Assembly (NCBI GenBank): GCA_900489925.1
Contig: UEHQ01000021.1
Location: 1-64,000 of the forward strand
Direction: 5' to 3'
DNA from: Hyphomicrobiales bacterium
GTDB taxonomy: Bacteria; Pseudomonadota; Alphaproteobacteria; Rhizobiales; Rhizobiaceae
DNA: 64,000 nucleotides
Shown: positions 22,970-31,743 of the stretch, piece by piece
Numbering within the stretch: the stretch's first letter is position 1
Layout of the letters: each line of letters begins with the position of its first letter
Position numbers and translations under genes: made by a program
Notes under the pieces: generated by a model
Databases searched by the model: none
The model's input: the letters and a program-made list of their open reading frames with translations, nothing else
Told to the model about the DNA's origin: nothing

Positions 22970-24223
22970 ATGGTGGCAGCACCAGGCGAGAACATGCGCG
23001 TCAACGGGGACCGTCTCTGGGACAGTCTCATGGACATGGCAAAGATCGGCCCCGGCATCGCAGGCGGCAACAATCGCCAGACCCTGACAGACTCCGATGC
23101 GGAAGGGCGTAGCCTTTTCAGGACATGGTGCGAAGACGCAGGCATGACCTTGGGGATCGACAAGATGGGCACGATGTTCGCGACCCGTCCCGGCACCGAT
23201 CCGAATGCGCTTCCCGTCTATGTCGGCTCACACCTCGATACCCAGCCGACGGGCGGCAAATATGACGGCGTACTTGGTGTGCTGGGCGCACTCGAAGTCG
23301 TCCGCACGATGAACGACCTCGGCATCAAGACCAAGCACCCTATCGTCGTCACCAACTGGACCAACGAGGAAGGCGCCCGCTTCGCGCCCGCCATGCTGGC
23401 GTCCGGCGTTTTTGCCGGCGTTCACTCCCTTGAATACGCCTATGAGCGCAAGGACCCCGAAGGCAAGACCTTCGGCGAGGAGCTGAACCGCATCGGCTGG
23501 CTTGGCGACGAAGAGGTCGGCGCGCGCAAGATGCACGCCTATTTCGAGTATCACATCGAGCAGGGCCCGATCCTCGAAGCCGAGGAAAAGCAGATCGGCG
23601 TCGTCACGCACTGCCAGGGCCTGTGGTGGCTGGAATTCACGCTCACCGGCAAGGAAGCCCACACCGGCTCCACGCCGATGAACCTTCGCGTCAATGCCGG
23701 CCTTGCCATGTCCCGGATCATCGAGATGGTCCAGGATGTCGCGATGGAAAACCAGCCGGGCGCCGTCGGCGGCGTCGGTCAGGTCTTCTTCTCGCCGAAC
23801 TCCCGCAACGTGCTGCCGGGCAAGGTCGTCTTCACCGTCGACATCCGCTCGCCGGACAAGGCCAAGCTTGATCGCATGCGCGCCAAGATCGAGGCGGAAG
23901 CACCGAAGATCACGGATGCGCTCGGCGTCGGCTGTTCGATCGAAGCCATCGGCCATTTCGAGCCGGTGACCTTCGACCCGAAGCTCGTCACCTCTGTTCG
24001 CAGCGCCGCCGAGCGGCTTGGCTACAGCCATATGAACATCATCTCCGGCGCTGGCCACGATGCCTGCTGGGCGGCGAAGGTTGCCCCCGCAACGATGGTC
24101 ATGTGCCCCTGCGTCGGCGGCCTCAGCCACAACGAGGCGGAGGAAATATCGAAGGAATGGGCGGCAGCCGGCTGTGACGTCCTCTTCCACGCCGTCGTCG
24201 AGACTGCTGAAATCGTTGCGTAA
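22970..24223 (+). CDS. M20-family Zn hydrolase: beta-ureidopropionase / N-carbamoyl amino acid hydrolase
   Basis: 417 aa from the ATG at 22970, which has ggtgagg at a good distance; the start at 22925 is rejected. M20/HyuC features are GSHLDTQPTGGKYDG (metal ligands H and D), NWTNEEGARFAPAM (EE catalytic pair), YFEYHIEQGPILE and SGAGHDACW. It probably hydrolyses N-carbamoyl-beta-alanine to beta-alanine, CO2 and ammonia, the third step after PreTA and dihydropyrimidinase. Close relatives act on allantoate or hydantoins, but the context favours pyrimidines. Confidence 0.88.
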   Translation: MVAAPGENMRVNGDRLWDSLMDMAKIGPGIAGGNNRQTLTDSDAEGRSLFRTWCEDAGMTLGIDKMGTMFATRPGTDPNALPVYVGSHLDTQPTGGKYDGVLGVLGALEVVRTMNDLGIKTKHPIVVTNWTNEEGARFAPAMLASGVFAGVHSLEYAYERKDPEGKTFGEELNRIGWLGDEEVGARKMHAYFEYHIEQGPILEAEEKQIGVVTHCQGLWWLEFTLTGKEAHTGSTPMNLRVNAGLAMSRIIEMVQDVAMENQPGAVGGVGQVFFSPNSRNVLPGKVVFTVDIRSPDKAKLDRMRAKIEAEAPKITDALGVGCSIEAIGHFEPVTFDPKLVTSVRSAAERLGYSHMNIISGAGHDACWAAKVAPATMVMCPCVGGLSHNEAEEISKEWAAAGCDVLFHAVVETAEIVA

Positions 24224-24228
24224 TCAAG

Positions 24229-24250
24229 GGCGGGGTCAAACCCGCCTTTT
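24229..24250 (+). terminator. Hairpin between the hydrolase and dihydropyrimidinase genes
   Basis: GGCGGG, loop gtcaaa, CCCGCC, TTTT. It is an intrinsic terminator inside what is otherwise an operon, so part of the transcripts may stop before hydA. Confidence 0.7.
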
Positions 24251-24301
24251 CTCTTACCAGCGGCCGCAGAGCCGCGAGCAATCAATGCAAGGGAACTGAT
24301 C

Positions 24302-25756
24302 ATGAGCAAAGTCATCAAGGGCGGAACCATCGTCACCGCGGACCTGACCTACAAGGCGGACGTGAAGATCGAGGGCGGCAGGATCGTCGAGATCGGCCCG
24401 AACCTTTCCGGTACGGAGACGCTCGATGCGACCGGCTGCTACGTCATGCCTGGCGGCATCGACCCGCACGTCCACCTCGAAATGCCGTTCATGGGCACCT
24501 ATTCCTCGGACGACTTCGAAAGCGGCACGCGCGCAGGCCTTGCCGGCGGCACGACCATGGTCGTCGACTTCTGCCTGCCGGGACCGGAGCAGTCGCTGCT
24601 CGAAGCGCTGCAGATGTGGGACAACAAGACGAGCCGCGCCAACGCCGACTACTCGTTCCACATGGCGATCACCGGCTGGAACGAGCGCGTCTTCAACGAG
24701 ATGGAGACCGTCGTCAAGGACAGGGGCATCAACACCTTCAAGCACTTCATGGCCTACAAGGGCGCGCTGATGGTGAACGATGACGAGATGTTCGCCTCCT
24801 TCCAGCGCTGCGCGGAACTCGGCGCCCTGCCGCTGGTCCATGCCGAGAACGGCGACGTCGTCGCCTCGATGACCGCGAAACTGCTCGCAGACGGCAACAA
24901 CGGCCCCGAGGCCCACGCCTATTCCCGCCCTCCCGAGGTCGAAGGTGAGGCAACCAACCGCGCCATCATGCTCGCCGACATGGCTGGGGTCCCGCTCTAT
25001 GTCGTGCACACCTCCTGCGAACAGGCGCACGAAGCGATCCGCCGCGCCCGCCAGAAAGGTATGCGCGTCTATGGCGAGCCGCTCATCCAGCACCTGACGC
25101 TCGACGAGAGCGAATATTTCGACAAGGACTGGGACCATGCCGCGCGCCGCGTCATGTCGCCGCCGTTCCGTAACAAGCAGCACCAGGACAGCCTCTGGGC
25201 CGGCCTGCAGTCCGGCTCGCTGTCCGTCGTGGCAACCGACCATTGCGCCTTCACCACCGAGCAGAAGCGCTTCGGCGTGAAGGACTTCTCGAAGATCCCG
25301 AACGGCACCGGCGGCCTGGAAGACAGGTTGCCCATGTTGTGGACCCATGGGGTCAACACCGGGCGCCTGACGATGAACGAATTCGTTGCCGTCACCTCGA
25401 CCAACATTGCCAAGATCCTCAACGTCTATCCGAAGAAGGGCGCGATCCTCGTCGGCGCCGATGCGGATATCGTGGTTTGGGATCCGAAGCGTTCCAAGAC
25501 GATCTCTGCCAAGACCCAGCAATCGTCGATCGATTACAACGTCTTCGAGGGCAAGCAGGTCACCGGCCTGCCGCGCTACACGCTGACGCGTGGTGAAGTC
25601 GCGATCGAGGAAAGCACGGTCAAGACGAGGGAAGGACACGGCCAGTTCGTCAAGCGCGAGCCGTTCCAGGCCGTTAACAAGGCGCTGTCGACATGGAAGG
25701 AACTCGTCGCACCGCGCAAGGTCGAACGGTCAGGCATCCCGGCGACGGGGGTCTGA
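24302..25756 (+). CDS. hydA: Dihydropyrimidinase (D-hydantoinase)
   Basis: 484 aa. Amidohydrolase barrel with metal-binding DPHVHLEMPF at about residue 56-65, the carbamylated lysine in NTFKHFMAYKGALM near 150, the ligand segment VVHTSCEQAHEAI and the late motif VATDHCAFT. The enzyme hydrolyses dihydrouracil/dihydrothymine to N-carbamoyl-beta-amino acids in the cytoplasm, second step of the pathway. It follows the M20 hydrolase by 78 bp with a partial terminator in between. Confidence 0.92.
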   Translation: MSKVIKGGTIVTADLTYKADVKIEGGRIVEIGPNLSGTETLDATGCYVMPGGIDPHVHLEMPFMGTYSSDDFESGTRAGLAGGTTMVVDFCLPGPEQSLLEALQMWDNKTSRANADYSFHMAITGWNERVFNEMETVVKDRGINTFKHFMAYKGALMVNDDEMFASFQRCAELGALPLVHAENGDVVASMTAKLLADGNNGPEAHAYSRPPEVEGEATNRAIMLADMAGVPLYVVHTSCEQAHEAIRRARQKGMRVYGEPLIQHLTLDESEYFDKDWDHAARRVMSPPFRNKQHQDSLWAGLQSGSLSVVATDHCAFTTEQKRFGVKDFSKIPNGTGGLEDRLPMLWTHGVNTGRLTMNEFVAVTSTNIAKILNVYPKKGAILVGADADIVVWDPKRSKTISAKTQQSSIDYNVFEGKQVTGLPRYTLTRGEVAIEESTVKTREGHGQFVKREPFQAVNKALSTWKELVAPRKVERSGIPATGV

Positions 25757-25766
25757 CCCCTTGGCT

Positions 25767-26180
25767 TCAGCCCTGCGCGAGCGCGTCCAGCTCCGGAAGG
25801 AGCACCACACTCTCCTGCTCGTTGGGATCGGTGCGGGCGATGATCGCCGTGCAGGGCGTGCTGCTGAGGTTCGCAGGCAGATGCGGCACTCCGGCTGGAA
25901 TGTAGAACAGCTCGCCGGCGTGAACGATCACATGATGCTCCAGATTGTCCCCGTACCAGGTGTGGGCCTCCCCGGAGAGCATGTAGATCGCCGTCTCATG
26001 CGCCTCATGCAGATGCGCCTTGGCTCGCACGCCAGGCGGGATCGTCAGGAGGTGCATGCAGATGCCCTTGGCGCCCACCGTCTCGGCTGCGATGCCTTCG
26101 AAGTAACTAAGCCCTTGCTTGCCGTCGTAGGCATGACTCGGGCGGACAATATGACAGGTAGGCTTTGATGTCGCATCCAT
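25767..26180 (-). CDS. Cupin-domain protein inside the pyrimidine locus
   Basis: 137 aa from the ATG at 26180, chosen because GGAGG (26191-26187) lies 6 nt from it but directly abuts the earlier ATG at 26186. Cupin motif 1 is visible as AKAHLHEAHETAIYMLSG and motif 2 as ELFYIPAGVPHLPANL, both with metal-binding histidines. It is encoded against the direction of the neighbouring genes, and its start region overlaps the start of the ABC ATPase gene. No specific reaction can be assigned. Confidence 0.75.
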   Translation of the reverse strand: MDATSKPTCHIVRPSHAYDGKQGLSYFEGIAAETVGAKGICMHLLTIPPGVRAKAHLHEAHETAIYMLSGEAHTWYGDNLEHHVIVHAGELFYIPAGVPHLPANLSSTPCTAIIARTDPNEQESVVLLPELDALAQG

Positions 26181-27064
26181 CGTCATCCTCCATGGAGCTT
26201 GCCGGTTCAGTGAAAACCGGTACTCATACTATCACGCAAACCGCCCTGCCGCGGGGAAAACAGGATCCATCAGCATTGACGCAAGCTGCTTCCGTTGTAT
26301 CCGCCAAGGATCTCTGTCTCACCTATCAGGCGAATGACGCGCCGGTGCATGCGCTGACCAACGTCAACCTCGAGGTGCGCAAGGGCGATTTCGTTTCCTT
26401 CATCGGCCCCTCCGGCTGCGGCAAGACAACCTTTCTGCGCGTCATCGCCGATCTTGAAAAGAAGACTTCCGGCGACATCACAGTCAACGGCATGACGCCC
26501 GAGGAAGCCCGCAAGGCCCGCGCCTACGGCTATGTCTTCCAGGCGCCGGCGCTTTACCCCTGGCGGACCATCGAGAAGAACATCGCGCTGCCGCTTGAGA
26601 TCATGAACTATCCGTCGGGTGACCGCAAAAAACGCATCGCCGAGGCGCTCGATCTCGTCAGCCTGTCCGGCTTCGAGAAAAAGTTTCCCTGGCAGCTGTC
26701 CGGCGGCATGCAGCAGCGGGCCTCGATCGCCCGCGCCCTCGCCTTCGATGCCGATCTCCTGTTGATGGACGAACCATTCGGTGCGCTCGATGAGATCGTC
26801 CGCGACCACCTCAACGAGGAGCTCCTGAAGCTCTGGGCACGGACCAACAAGACGATATGCTTCGTCACCCACTCGATCCCCGAGGCGGTTTACCTCTCCA
26901 CCAAGATCGTGGTGATGTCCCCGCGCCCCGGTCGCGTCACCGACATCATCGACTCGCCGCTGCCCCGCGAGCGCCCGCTCGACATCCGCGAAACCCCCGA
27001 ATTCCTCGAAATCGCCCATCGCGTCCGCGAGGGTCTGAGAGCGGGGCATAGCTATGAGCACTAG
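26168..27064 (+). CDS. ABC transporter ATPase, NitT/TauT type, pyrimidine locus
   Basis: 298 aa from the ATG at 26168 (ATG at 26192 is an alternative that would avoid overlap with the cupin gene). Walker A GPSGCGKTTF, Q-loop with VFQAPALYPWRTI, signature LSGGMQQRASIARALAF, Walker B LLLMDEPFGALDE. The first 35 residues are extra and low in homology. It energises the two permeases that follow. Confidence 0.85.
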   Translation: MSHPSSSSMELAGSVKTGTHTITQTALPRGKQDPSALTQAASVVSAKDLCLTYQANDAPVHALTNVNLEVRKGDFVSFIGPSGCGKTTFLRVIADLEKKTSGDITVNGMTPEEARKARAYGYVFQAPALYPWRTIEKNIALPLEIMNYPSGDRKKRIAEALDLVSLSGFEKKFPWQLSGGMQQRASIARALAFDADLLLMDEPFGALDEIVRDHLNEELLKLWARTNKTICFVTHSIPEAVYLSTKIVVMSPRPGRVTDIIDSPLPRERPLDIRETPEFLEIAHRVREGLRAGHSYEH

Positions 27065-27100
27065 GACCGAAAAGTCACGTCTTCACGGGCGAGGCCGCCC

Positions 27101-27985
27101 ATGAAACCGGACACGCTCAAGGACAAGGTCATCCCCGTCGTCACGATCCTCGCTGTGCTTGTGGTGATCTGGTACATCGCCGCCGTGCTGATGAACGCGC
27201 CGTTCCAGCGCGACATGGATACGCGCGCCAATGAAACGCCTGGAACCATCGAGTTTATCGAGAAGACGCTCTCTCAACCGAAGCCGTTGCTGCCGGCACC
27301 GCATCAGGTGGCACAGAACGTGTTCGAGAACACCTTCCTGCGCAAGCTTTCGAGCAATCGCAGTCTGGTCTACCACAGCGGCGTCACGCTCTCCTCCACC
27401 GTACTCGGCTTCGGCCTCGGCACCTTGCTCGGCATCCTGATTGCCATCGGCATCGTGCATATCAAGGCGCTGGATCGCAGCCTGATGCCATGGATCATCA
27501 CCTCGCAGACGATCCCGATCCTGGCGATCGCCCCGATGGTGATCGTGGTGCTCGGCGCAATCAACGTTACCGGCCTGATACCGAAGGCGCTGATCTCGAC
27601 CTACCTGTCGTTCTTCCCGGTCACGGTCGGCATGGTGAAGGGACTCCGTTCGCCGGAAGTCATGCTGCTCGACCTGATGCGCACCTATAACGCCTCTGCC
27701 GCACAGACCTTCTGGAAACTCCGCGTTCCGGCGTCGGTCCCCTACCTCTTCACCTCGATGAAGGTCGCGATCGCGGCAAGCCTTGTCGGCGCCATCGTCG
27801 GCGAACTGCCGACCGGCGCGGTCGCGGGCATCGGATCGAAGCTTCTCGCAGGCTCCTACTACAGCCAGACGATCGACATCTGGGCCGCGCTGGTCGCTGG
27901 CTCGGTACTCGCCGCTTTGCTCATCGCCGTTGTGGGGTTGGTTGCCAAGATCGTTGACAAATCGATGGGCGGGAGGCCGGCATGA
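27101..27985 (+). CDS. ABC transporter permease, NitT/TauT type
   Basis: 294 aa, about six or seven transmembrane helices, with the EAA loop around MLLDLMRTYNASAAQTFWKL. It belongs to the BPD_transp_1 family of SsuC/TauC/ThiX type. A periplasmic segment of about 60 residues follows the first helix. Its stop overlaps the start of the second permease by 4 bp. Confidence 0.85.
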   Translation: MKPDTLKDKVIPVVTILAVLVVIWYIAAVLMNAPFQRDMDTRANETPGTIEFIEKTLSQPKPLLPAPHQVAQNVFENTFLRKLSSNRSLVYHSGVTLSSTVLGFGLGTLLGILIAIGIVHIKALDRSLMPWIITSQTIPILAIAPMVIVVLGAINVTGLIPKALISTYLSFFPVTVGMVKGLRSPEVMLLDLMRTYNASAAQTFWKLRVPASVPYLFTSMKVAIAASLVGAIVGELPTGAVAGIGSKLLAGSYYSQTIDIWAALVAGSVLAALLIAVVGLVAKIVDKSMGGRPA

Positions 27986-29109
27986 AGACCATGGCGTTCT
28001 CCTGGCAAGGTCTCATCGCCCTCCTCTTCGCGGCGTTGGCCTTGGTGACCCTGCCGCTCCTTGGCGAAGGAGCACCGCAACCGGTCTCGCAGGCAACCAC
28101 ATTGCTGACGATTGCGCTCATCGTGGTGACGGCGCTGATCTCGTTTGCGCCTCTGCCGAAACTCTATGTGGCCGCTGTCCTCCTCATCGGAGCACATTGG
28201 GCTGCCTGGGTGTTGCTTTCCAGCGTCACCGGCAATGAAGGACTGGCAACCAAGTCGTTCTTCCTGCTGCTGGCCGCCTGCTGGCTGCTCGCCTGGCGCT
28301 GCGTGACCGAGCTTTCCGAGATGAAGCCCACCTCCGGGCTCGAACGCTCGGTGCTACGGCTGCTGATCCCCGCCATCTTCGGCGCCTGGATCCTGATTCT
28401 GTGGGAAGCCCTCACCCGTGGCGCGGGCATCCCCTTCGTGCTTCTGCCGCCGCCGAGCGCCATCGGCGCCCGCATCGTCGGATCACTGCCGACACTCGGC
28501 GAAGACGTCAGGCAGACGATCTTCAAGGCGGTGCTTGCCGGCTACATCATCGGCTGCGCTTCCGGCTTTGTCGTCGCCATCCTGGCGGATCGCGTCGCCT
28601 TCCTGCGTCGAGGGCTGCTGCCGATCGGCAACATGGTCTCGGCACTGCCGATGATCGGCGTCGCACCGATCATGGTCATGTGGTTCGGCTTCGACTGGCA
28701 GTCGAAGGCGGCCGTGGTCGTCATCATGACGTTCTTCCCGATGCTGGTGAACACAGTCGCCGGCCTCGCCGCATCCGGTCCGATGGAGCGCGACCTGATG
28801 CAGACCTACGCATCCAACTACTGGCAGACGCTGCTGAAGCTGCGGCTTCCGGCAGCAATGCCTTTCATTTTCAACGCATTGAAGATCAACTCGACGCTTG
28901 CGCTGATCGGTGCCATCGTCGCGGAGTTCTTCGGTACGCCGATCGTCGGCATGGGCTTCCGCATCTCTACCGAGATTGGGCGCATGAATGTCGACATGGT
29001 CTGGGCCGAAATCGCCGTTGCGGCGCTCGTCGGCTCGATCTTCTATGGCGTCGTCGCCCTGGCAGAACGGGCGGTGACTTTCTGGCATCCGTCTATCCGT
29101 GGTGGCTAG
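27982..29109 (+). CDS. ABC transporter permease, second subunit with extra N-terminal helices
   Basis: 375 aa. The first 125 residues contain about four extra hydrophobic segments not found in the basic SsuC-type permease; the rest has the usual six helices and the EAA motif around DLMQTYASNYWQTLLKLRLP. It pairs with the preceding permease; overlap ATGA gives coupled translation. Ends 56 bp before the binding-protein gene. Confidence 0.85.
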   Translation: MKTMAFSWQGLIALLFAALALVTLPLLGEGAPQPVSQATTLLTIALIVVTALISFAPLPKLYVAAVLLIGAHWAAWVLLSSVTGNEGLATKSFFLLLAACWLLAWRCVTELSEMKPTSGLERSVLRLLIPAIFGAWILILWEALTRGAGIPFVLLPPPSAIGARIVGSLPTLGEDVRQTIFKAVLAGYIIGCASGFVVAILADRVAFLRRGLLPIGNMVSALPMIGVAPIMVMWFGFDWQSKAAVVVIMTFFPMLVNTVAGLAASGPMERDLMQTYASNYWQTLLKLRLPAAMPFIFNALKINSTLALIGAIVAEFFGTPIVGMGFRISTEIGRMNVDMVWAEIAVAALVGSIFYGVVALAERAVTFWHPSIRGG

Positions 29110-29165
29110 GCGTCGCTTTATTCCCGCGAATGGGATTGGGGCTTAACTTCAGAGGGAACAAGAAA

Positions 29166-30137
29166 ATGAAAAAACTGATTGTTGCAATGATGGCGAGCGC
29201 GATGTCGCTTGCAGCAGCCCATGCGATGGCTGCCGACAAGGTGACGCTGCAGCTCAAGTGGGTGACGCAGTCGCAGTTCGCCGGCTACTACGTCGCCAAG
29301 GACAAGGGTTACTACGACGAAGAAGGCCTCGACGTCACCATCAAGCCGGGCGGCCCTGACATCGCACCGGAACAGGTGATCGCCGGCGGTGGCGCCGACG
29401 TCATCGTCGACTGGATGGGCGGCGCGCTGGTTGCCCGCGAAAAGGGCGTTCCGCTCGTCAATATCGCCCAGCCCTACCAGAAGTCGGGCATGGAACTGAT
29501 CTGCCGCAAGGATGGCCCGATCAAGACCGAAGCCGATTTCAAGGGCCACACACTCGGTGTCTGGTTCTTCGGCAACGAATATCCGTTCTTCGCCTGGATG
29601 AACAAGCTCGGTCTCAAGACGGAGGGCGGTCCTGATGGCGTAACGGTCCTGAAGCAGAGCTTCGACGTCCAGCCGCTGCTCCAGAAGCAGGCCGACTGCA
29701 TCTCCGTCATGACCTACAACGAGTACTGGCAGGCAATCGATGCCGGTTTCAAGCCGGAAGAACTGACGGTGTTCAACTATAGCGCCATGGGCAACGACCT
29801 CCTCGAAGACGGTCTCTATGCCTCGGAAGACAAGCTCAAGGACCCGGCCTTCAAGGAAAAGATGGCCAAGTTCGTCAAGGCTTCGATGAAGGGCTGGAAG
29901 TACGCCGTCGAGAACCCTGACGAAGCCGCGGGCATCGTCGTCGACGCAGGTGGCCAGGACGAAAACCACCAGAAGCGGATGATGGGCGAAGTCGCCAAGC
30001 TGATCGGCGACGGCACTGGCAAGCTCGACACGACGCTCTATGACCGCACCGCCAAGGCGCTGCTCGATCAGAAGATCATCAACAAGGAACCATCAGGCGC
30101 CTGGACGCACGACATCACCGACGCTGCCGCCAAGTAA
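29166..30137 (+). CDS. NMT1/THI5-type ABC substrate-binding protein
   Basis: 323 aa with a signal peptide to about residue 23 (AHAMAADK). The mature protein starts with VTLQLKWVTQSQFAGYYVAK, the hallmark of NMT1/THI5-like proteins such as ThiY and SsuA. Substrates of this family include pyrimidine thiamine precursors, which fits the pyrimidine catabolic genes beside it; uptake of a pyrimidine, hydantoin or related degradation intermediate is inferred. Last gene, with an intrinsic terminator after it. Confidence 0.85.
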   Translation: MKKLIVAMMASAMSLAAAHAMAADKVTLQLKWVTQSQFAGYYVAKDKGYYDEEGLDVTIKPGGPDIAPEQVIAGGGADVIVDWMGGALVAREKGVPLVNIAQPYQKSGMELICRKDGPIKTEADFKGHTLGVWFFGNEYPFFAWMNKLGLKTEGGPDGVTVLKQSFDVQPLLQKQADCISVMTYNEYWQAIDAGFKPEELTVFNYSAMGNDLLEDGLYASEDKLKDPAFKEKMAKFVKASMKGWKYAVENPDEAAGIVVDAGGQDENHQKRMMGEVAKLIGDGTGKLDTTLYDRTAKALLDQKIINKEPSGAWTHDITDAAAK

Positions 30138-30542
30138 GCAGTTCGTCTGAGAAAAATGAAACGCGCGGAGTGATCCGCGCGTTTTTTTGTGAGAGCCAAA
30201 GAAAAAGCGTACTCTTATGTCGCATTTGGAAACTGTCGTGCGTCATAAGCATGACCGGATCGCGATCAACTATCGGAATGCACGCATAACCGCATGGTGA
30301 TTGATCTGTGTTTCGATGGTAATTATTGGTGCAGATAGAGGAATTATTTTCCGCCGGACTTGCGCGATGGACAAAACGATACCACGTACAATCCGATTTT
30401 TGCCGGACGAGGGACTTCTTAAGTAAGGACCGGCAGAAGATGCGGGAATACCTTTGAGAATAGCAATACGGGAACGGGCCATTTCGCGAGCTGACGCCAA
30501 CGCGCGGACTTGGCTGACCATATCAAGACTGGACGAAGACGC
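30138..30542. other. 405-bp gap: terminator, imperfect inverted repeat, efflux promoter region
   Basis: After the terminator at 30161-30188 there is an inverted repeat at 30214-30224/30239-30249 (CTTATGTCGCA and TGCGTCATAAG, one mismatch). The rest has no credible ORF and presumably carries the promoter of the RND pair. Confidence 0.5.
30161..30188 (+). terminator. Intrinsic terminator of the pyrimidine ABC operon
   Basis: ACGCGCGGA, loop gtga, TCCGCGCGT, then a T-run of six. It starts 23 bp after the binding-protein stop. Confidence 0.88.
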
Positions 30543-31733
30543 ATGGCACGCACGCCGCTTAACATTCTACGCGCCTCCACCCTGATCGTCGCTGCTTTTG
30601 CGACTTCGAACCTGTTCGCCCAGGAAGCGCCCGTCGCCAAGCCGCAGCAAAACCTGCCGGCGATCGTGGTCACCAAGGCAGAGACCCGTACGCTGGTTGA
30701 TCGTGTCGTCGCGACCGGCACCGTTAAACCCGTCGAAGAGATCTATCTCCAGCCGCAGGTCGAAGGCCTGTCGATCCGCGCCCTGGCTGCGGATATTGGC
30801 GACCATGTTCGTTCCGGCAGCGTGCTCGCAACGCTGAACGATGACGCCATCATCCTCGAAAAGAGCCAGTTGCAGGCAACGAGAGCCAAGAACGAAGCAA
30901 GCCAGGCGCAGCTGCGCGCGCAGCTGATCGAAGCGCAGGCCAATGCCGAACAGGCGCGCCAGCAGCAGGTCCGCGCCCAGGAAATGGGCAAGAAGGGCAC
31001 CGTTTCGACGGCGACCGTCGAACAGGCGGATGCTGCCGCGGCTTCGGCAAACGCGCGCGTAACCTCCGCGGAACAGGCGATCCAGGTCGCCGTGGCCGAC
31101 ATCAAGGTCACCGACAGCCAGATTGCCGATGCCAACCTCAAGCTGGCCCGCACCGACGTGAAGACGCCGGTTGACGGCACGGTTTCCGCCAAGAACGCCA
31201 AGGTCGGCGCCATTGCGTCGGGAACCGGCGAGCCCCTCTTCACCATCATCCGCGACGACAAGATCGAACTGGTGGCCGAGGTTAGCGAGAGCGATATCGT
31301 CAAGATCGAGCCCGGCCAGAAGGCGACGCTTTCGCTTTCCGGCAGCCGCGACAAAATCAGCGGCTCGGTTCGCCTCGTGTCCCCGACCGTTGATCCGATC
31401 ACGCGCCTCGGCCTCGTTCATATCCTGATCGATGATAGCAGCAAGGCCCGCTCCGGCATGTACGGCAGCGCCGATATCGTCATTCGCACCACTGAAAACG
31501 TGTCCCTGCCGCTTTCGGCAGTCCTCACCAGCACCGACGGCTCCTCCGCCCGCAAGGTCGAGGACAATGTCGTGAAGTTCGCCAAGGTCGAGACGGGTAT
31601 TCAGGATGGCGCCTACATCGAGATCACCAACGGGCTGAAGGACGGCGAGGAAGTCGTTGCCAAGGCGGGCGCCTACGTCCGCGACGGCGACCATATTACG
31701 CCGGTTCGCGAACAGCCTGCGGCTTCCAACTAA
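30543..31733 (+). CDS. RND efflux periplasmic adaptor
   Basis: 396 aa from the ATG at 30543; signal peptide to about residue 28 (LFAQEA). Membrane-fusion-protein order is visible: lipoyl half (KPVEEIYLQPQVEG), a long coiled-coil hairpin (about 100-190; Ala/Gln/Glu-rich), second lipoyl half (KTPVDGTVSAKNAKVGAI) and beta-barrel. It links the RND pump to an outer-membrane channel that is not encoded here. Ten bp before the pump gene. Confidence 0.9.
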   Translation: MARTPLNILRASTLIVAAFATSNLFAQEAPVAKPQQNLPAIVVTKAETRTLVDRVVATGTVKPVEEIYLQPQVEGLSIRALAADIGDHVRSGSVLATLNDDAIILEKSQLQATRAKNEASQAQLRAQLIEAQANAEQARQQQVRAQEMGKKGTVSTATVEQADAAAASANARVTSAEQAIQVAVADIKVTDSQIADANLKLARTDVKTPVDGTVSAKNAKVGAIASGTGEPLFTIIRDDKIELVAEVSESDIVKIEPGQKATLSLSGSRDKISGSVRLVSPTVDPITRLGLVHILIDDSSKARSGMYGSADIVIRTTENVSLPLSAVLTSTDGSSARKVEDNVVKFAKVETGIQDGAYIEITNGLKDGEEVVAKAGAYVRDGDHITPVREQPAASN

Positions 31734-31743
31734 GGGACGACCG

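Noticed and set aside
24254..25639. 461-codon minus-strand ORF opposite dihydropyrimidinase
   Set aside because: Antisense to a well-supported enzyme, no recognisable motif.
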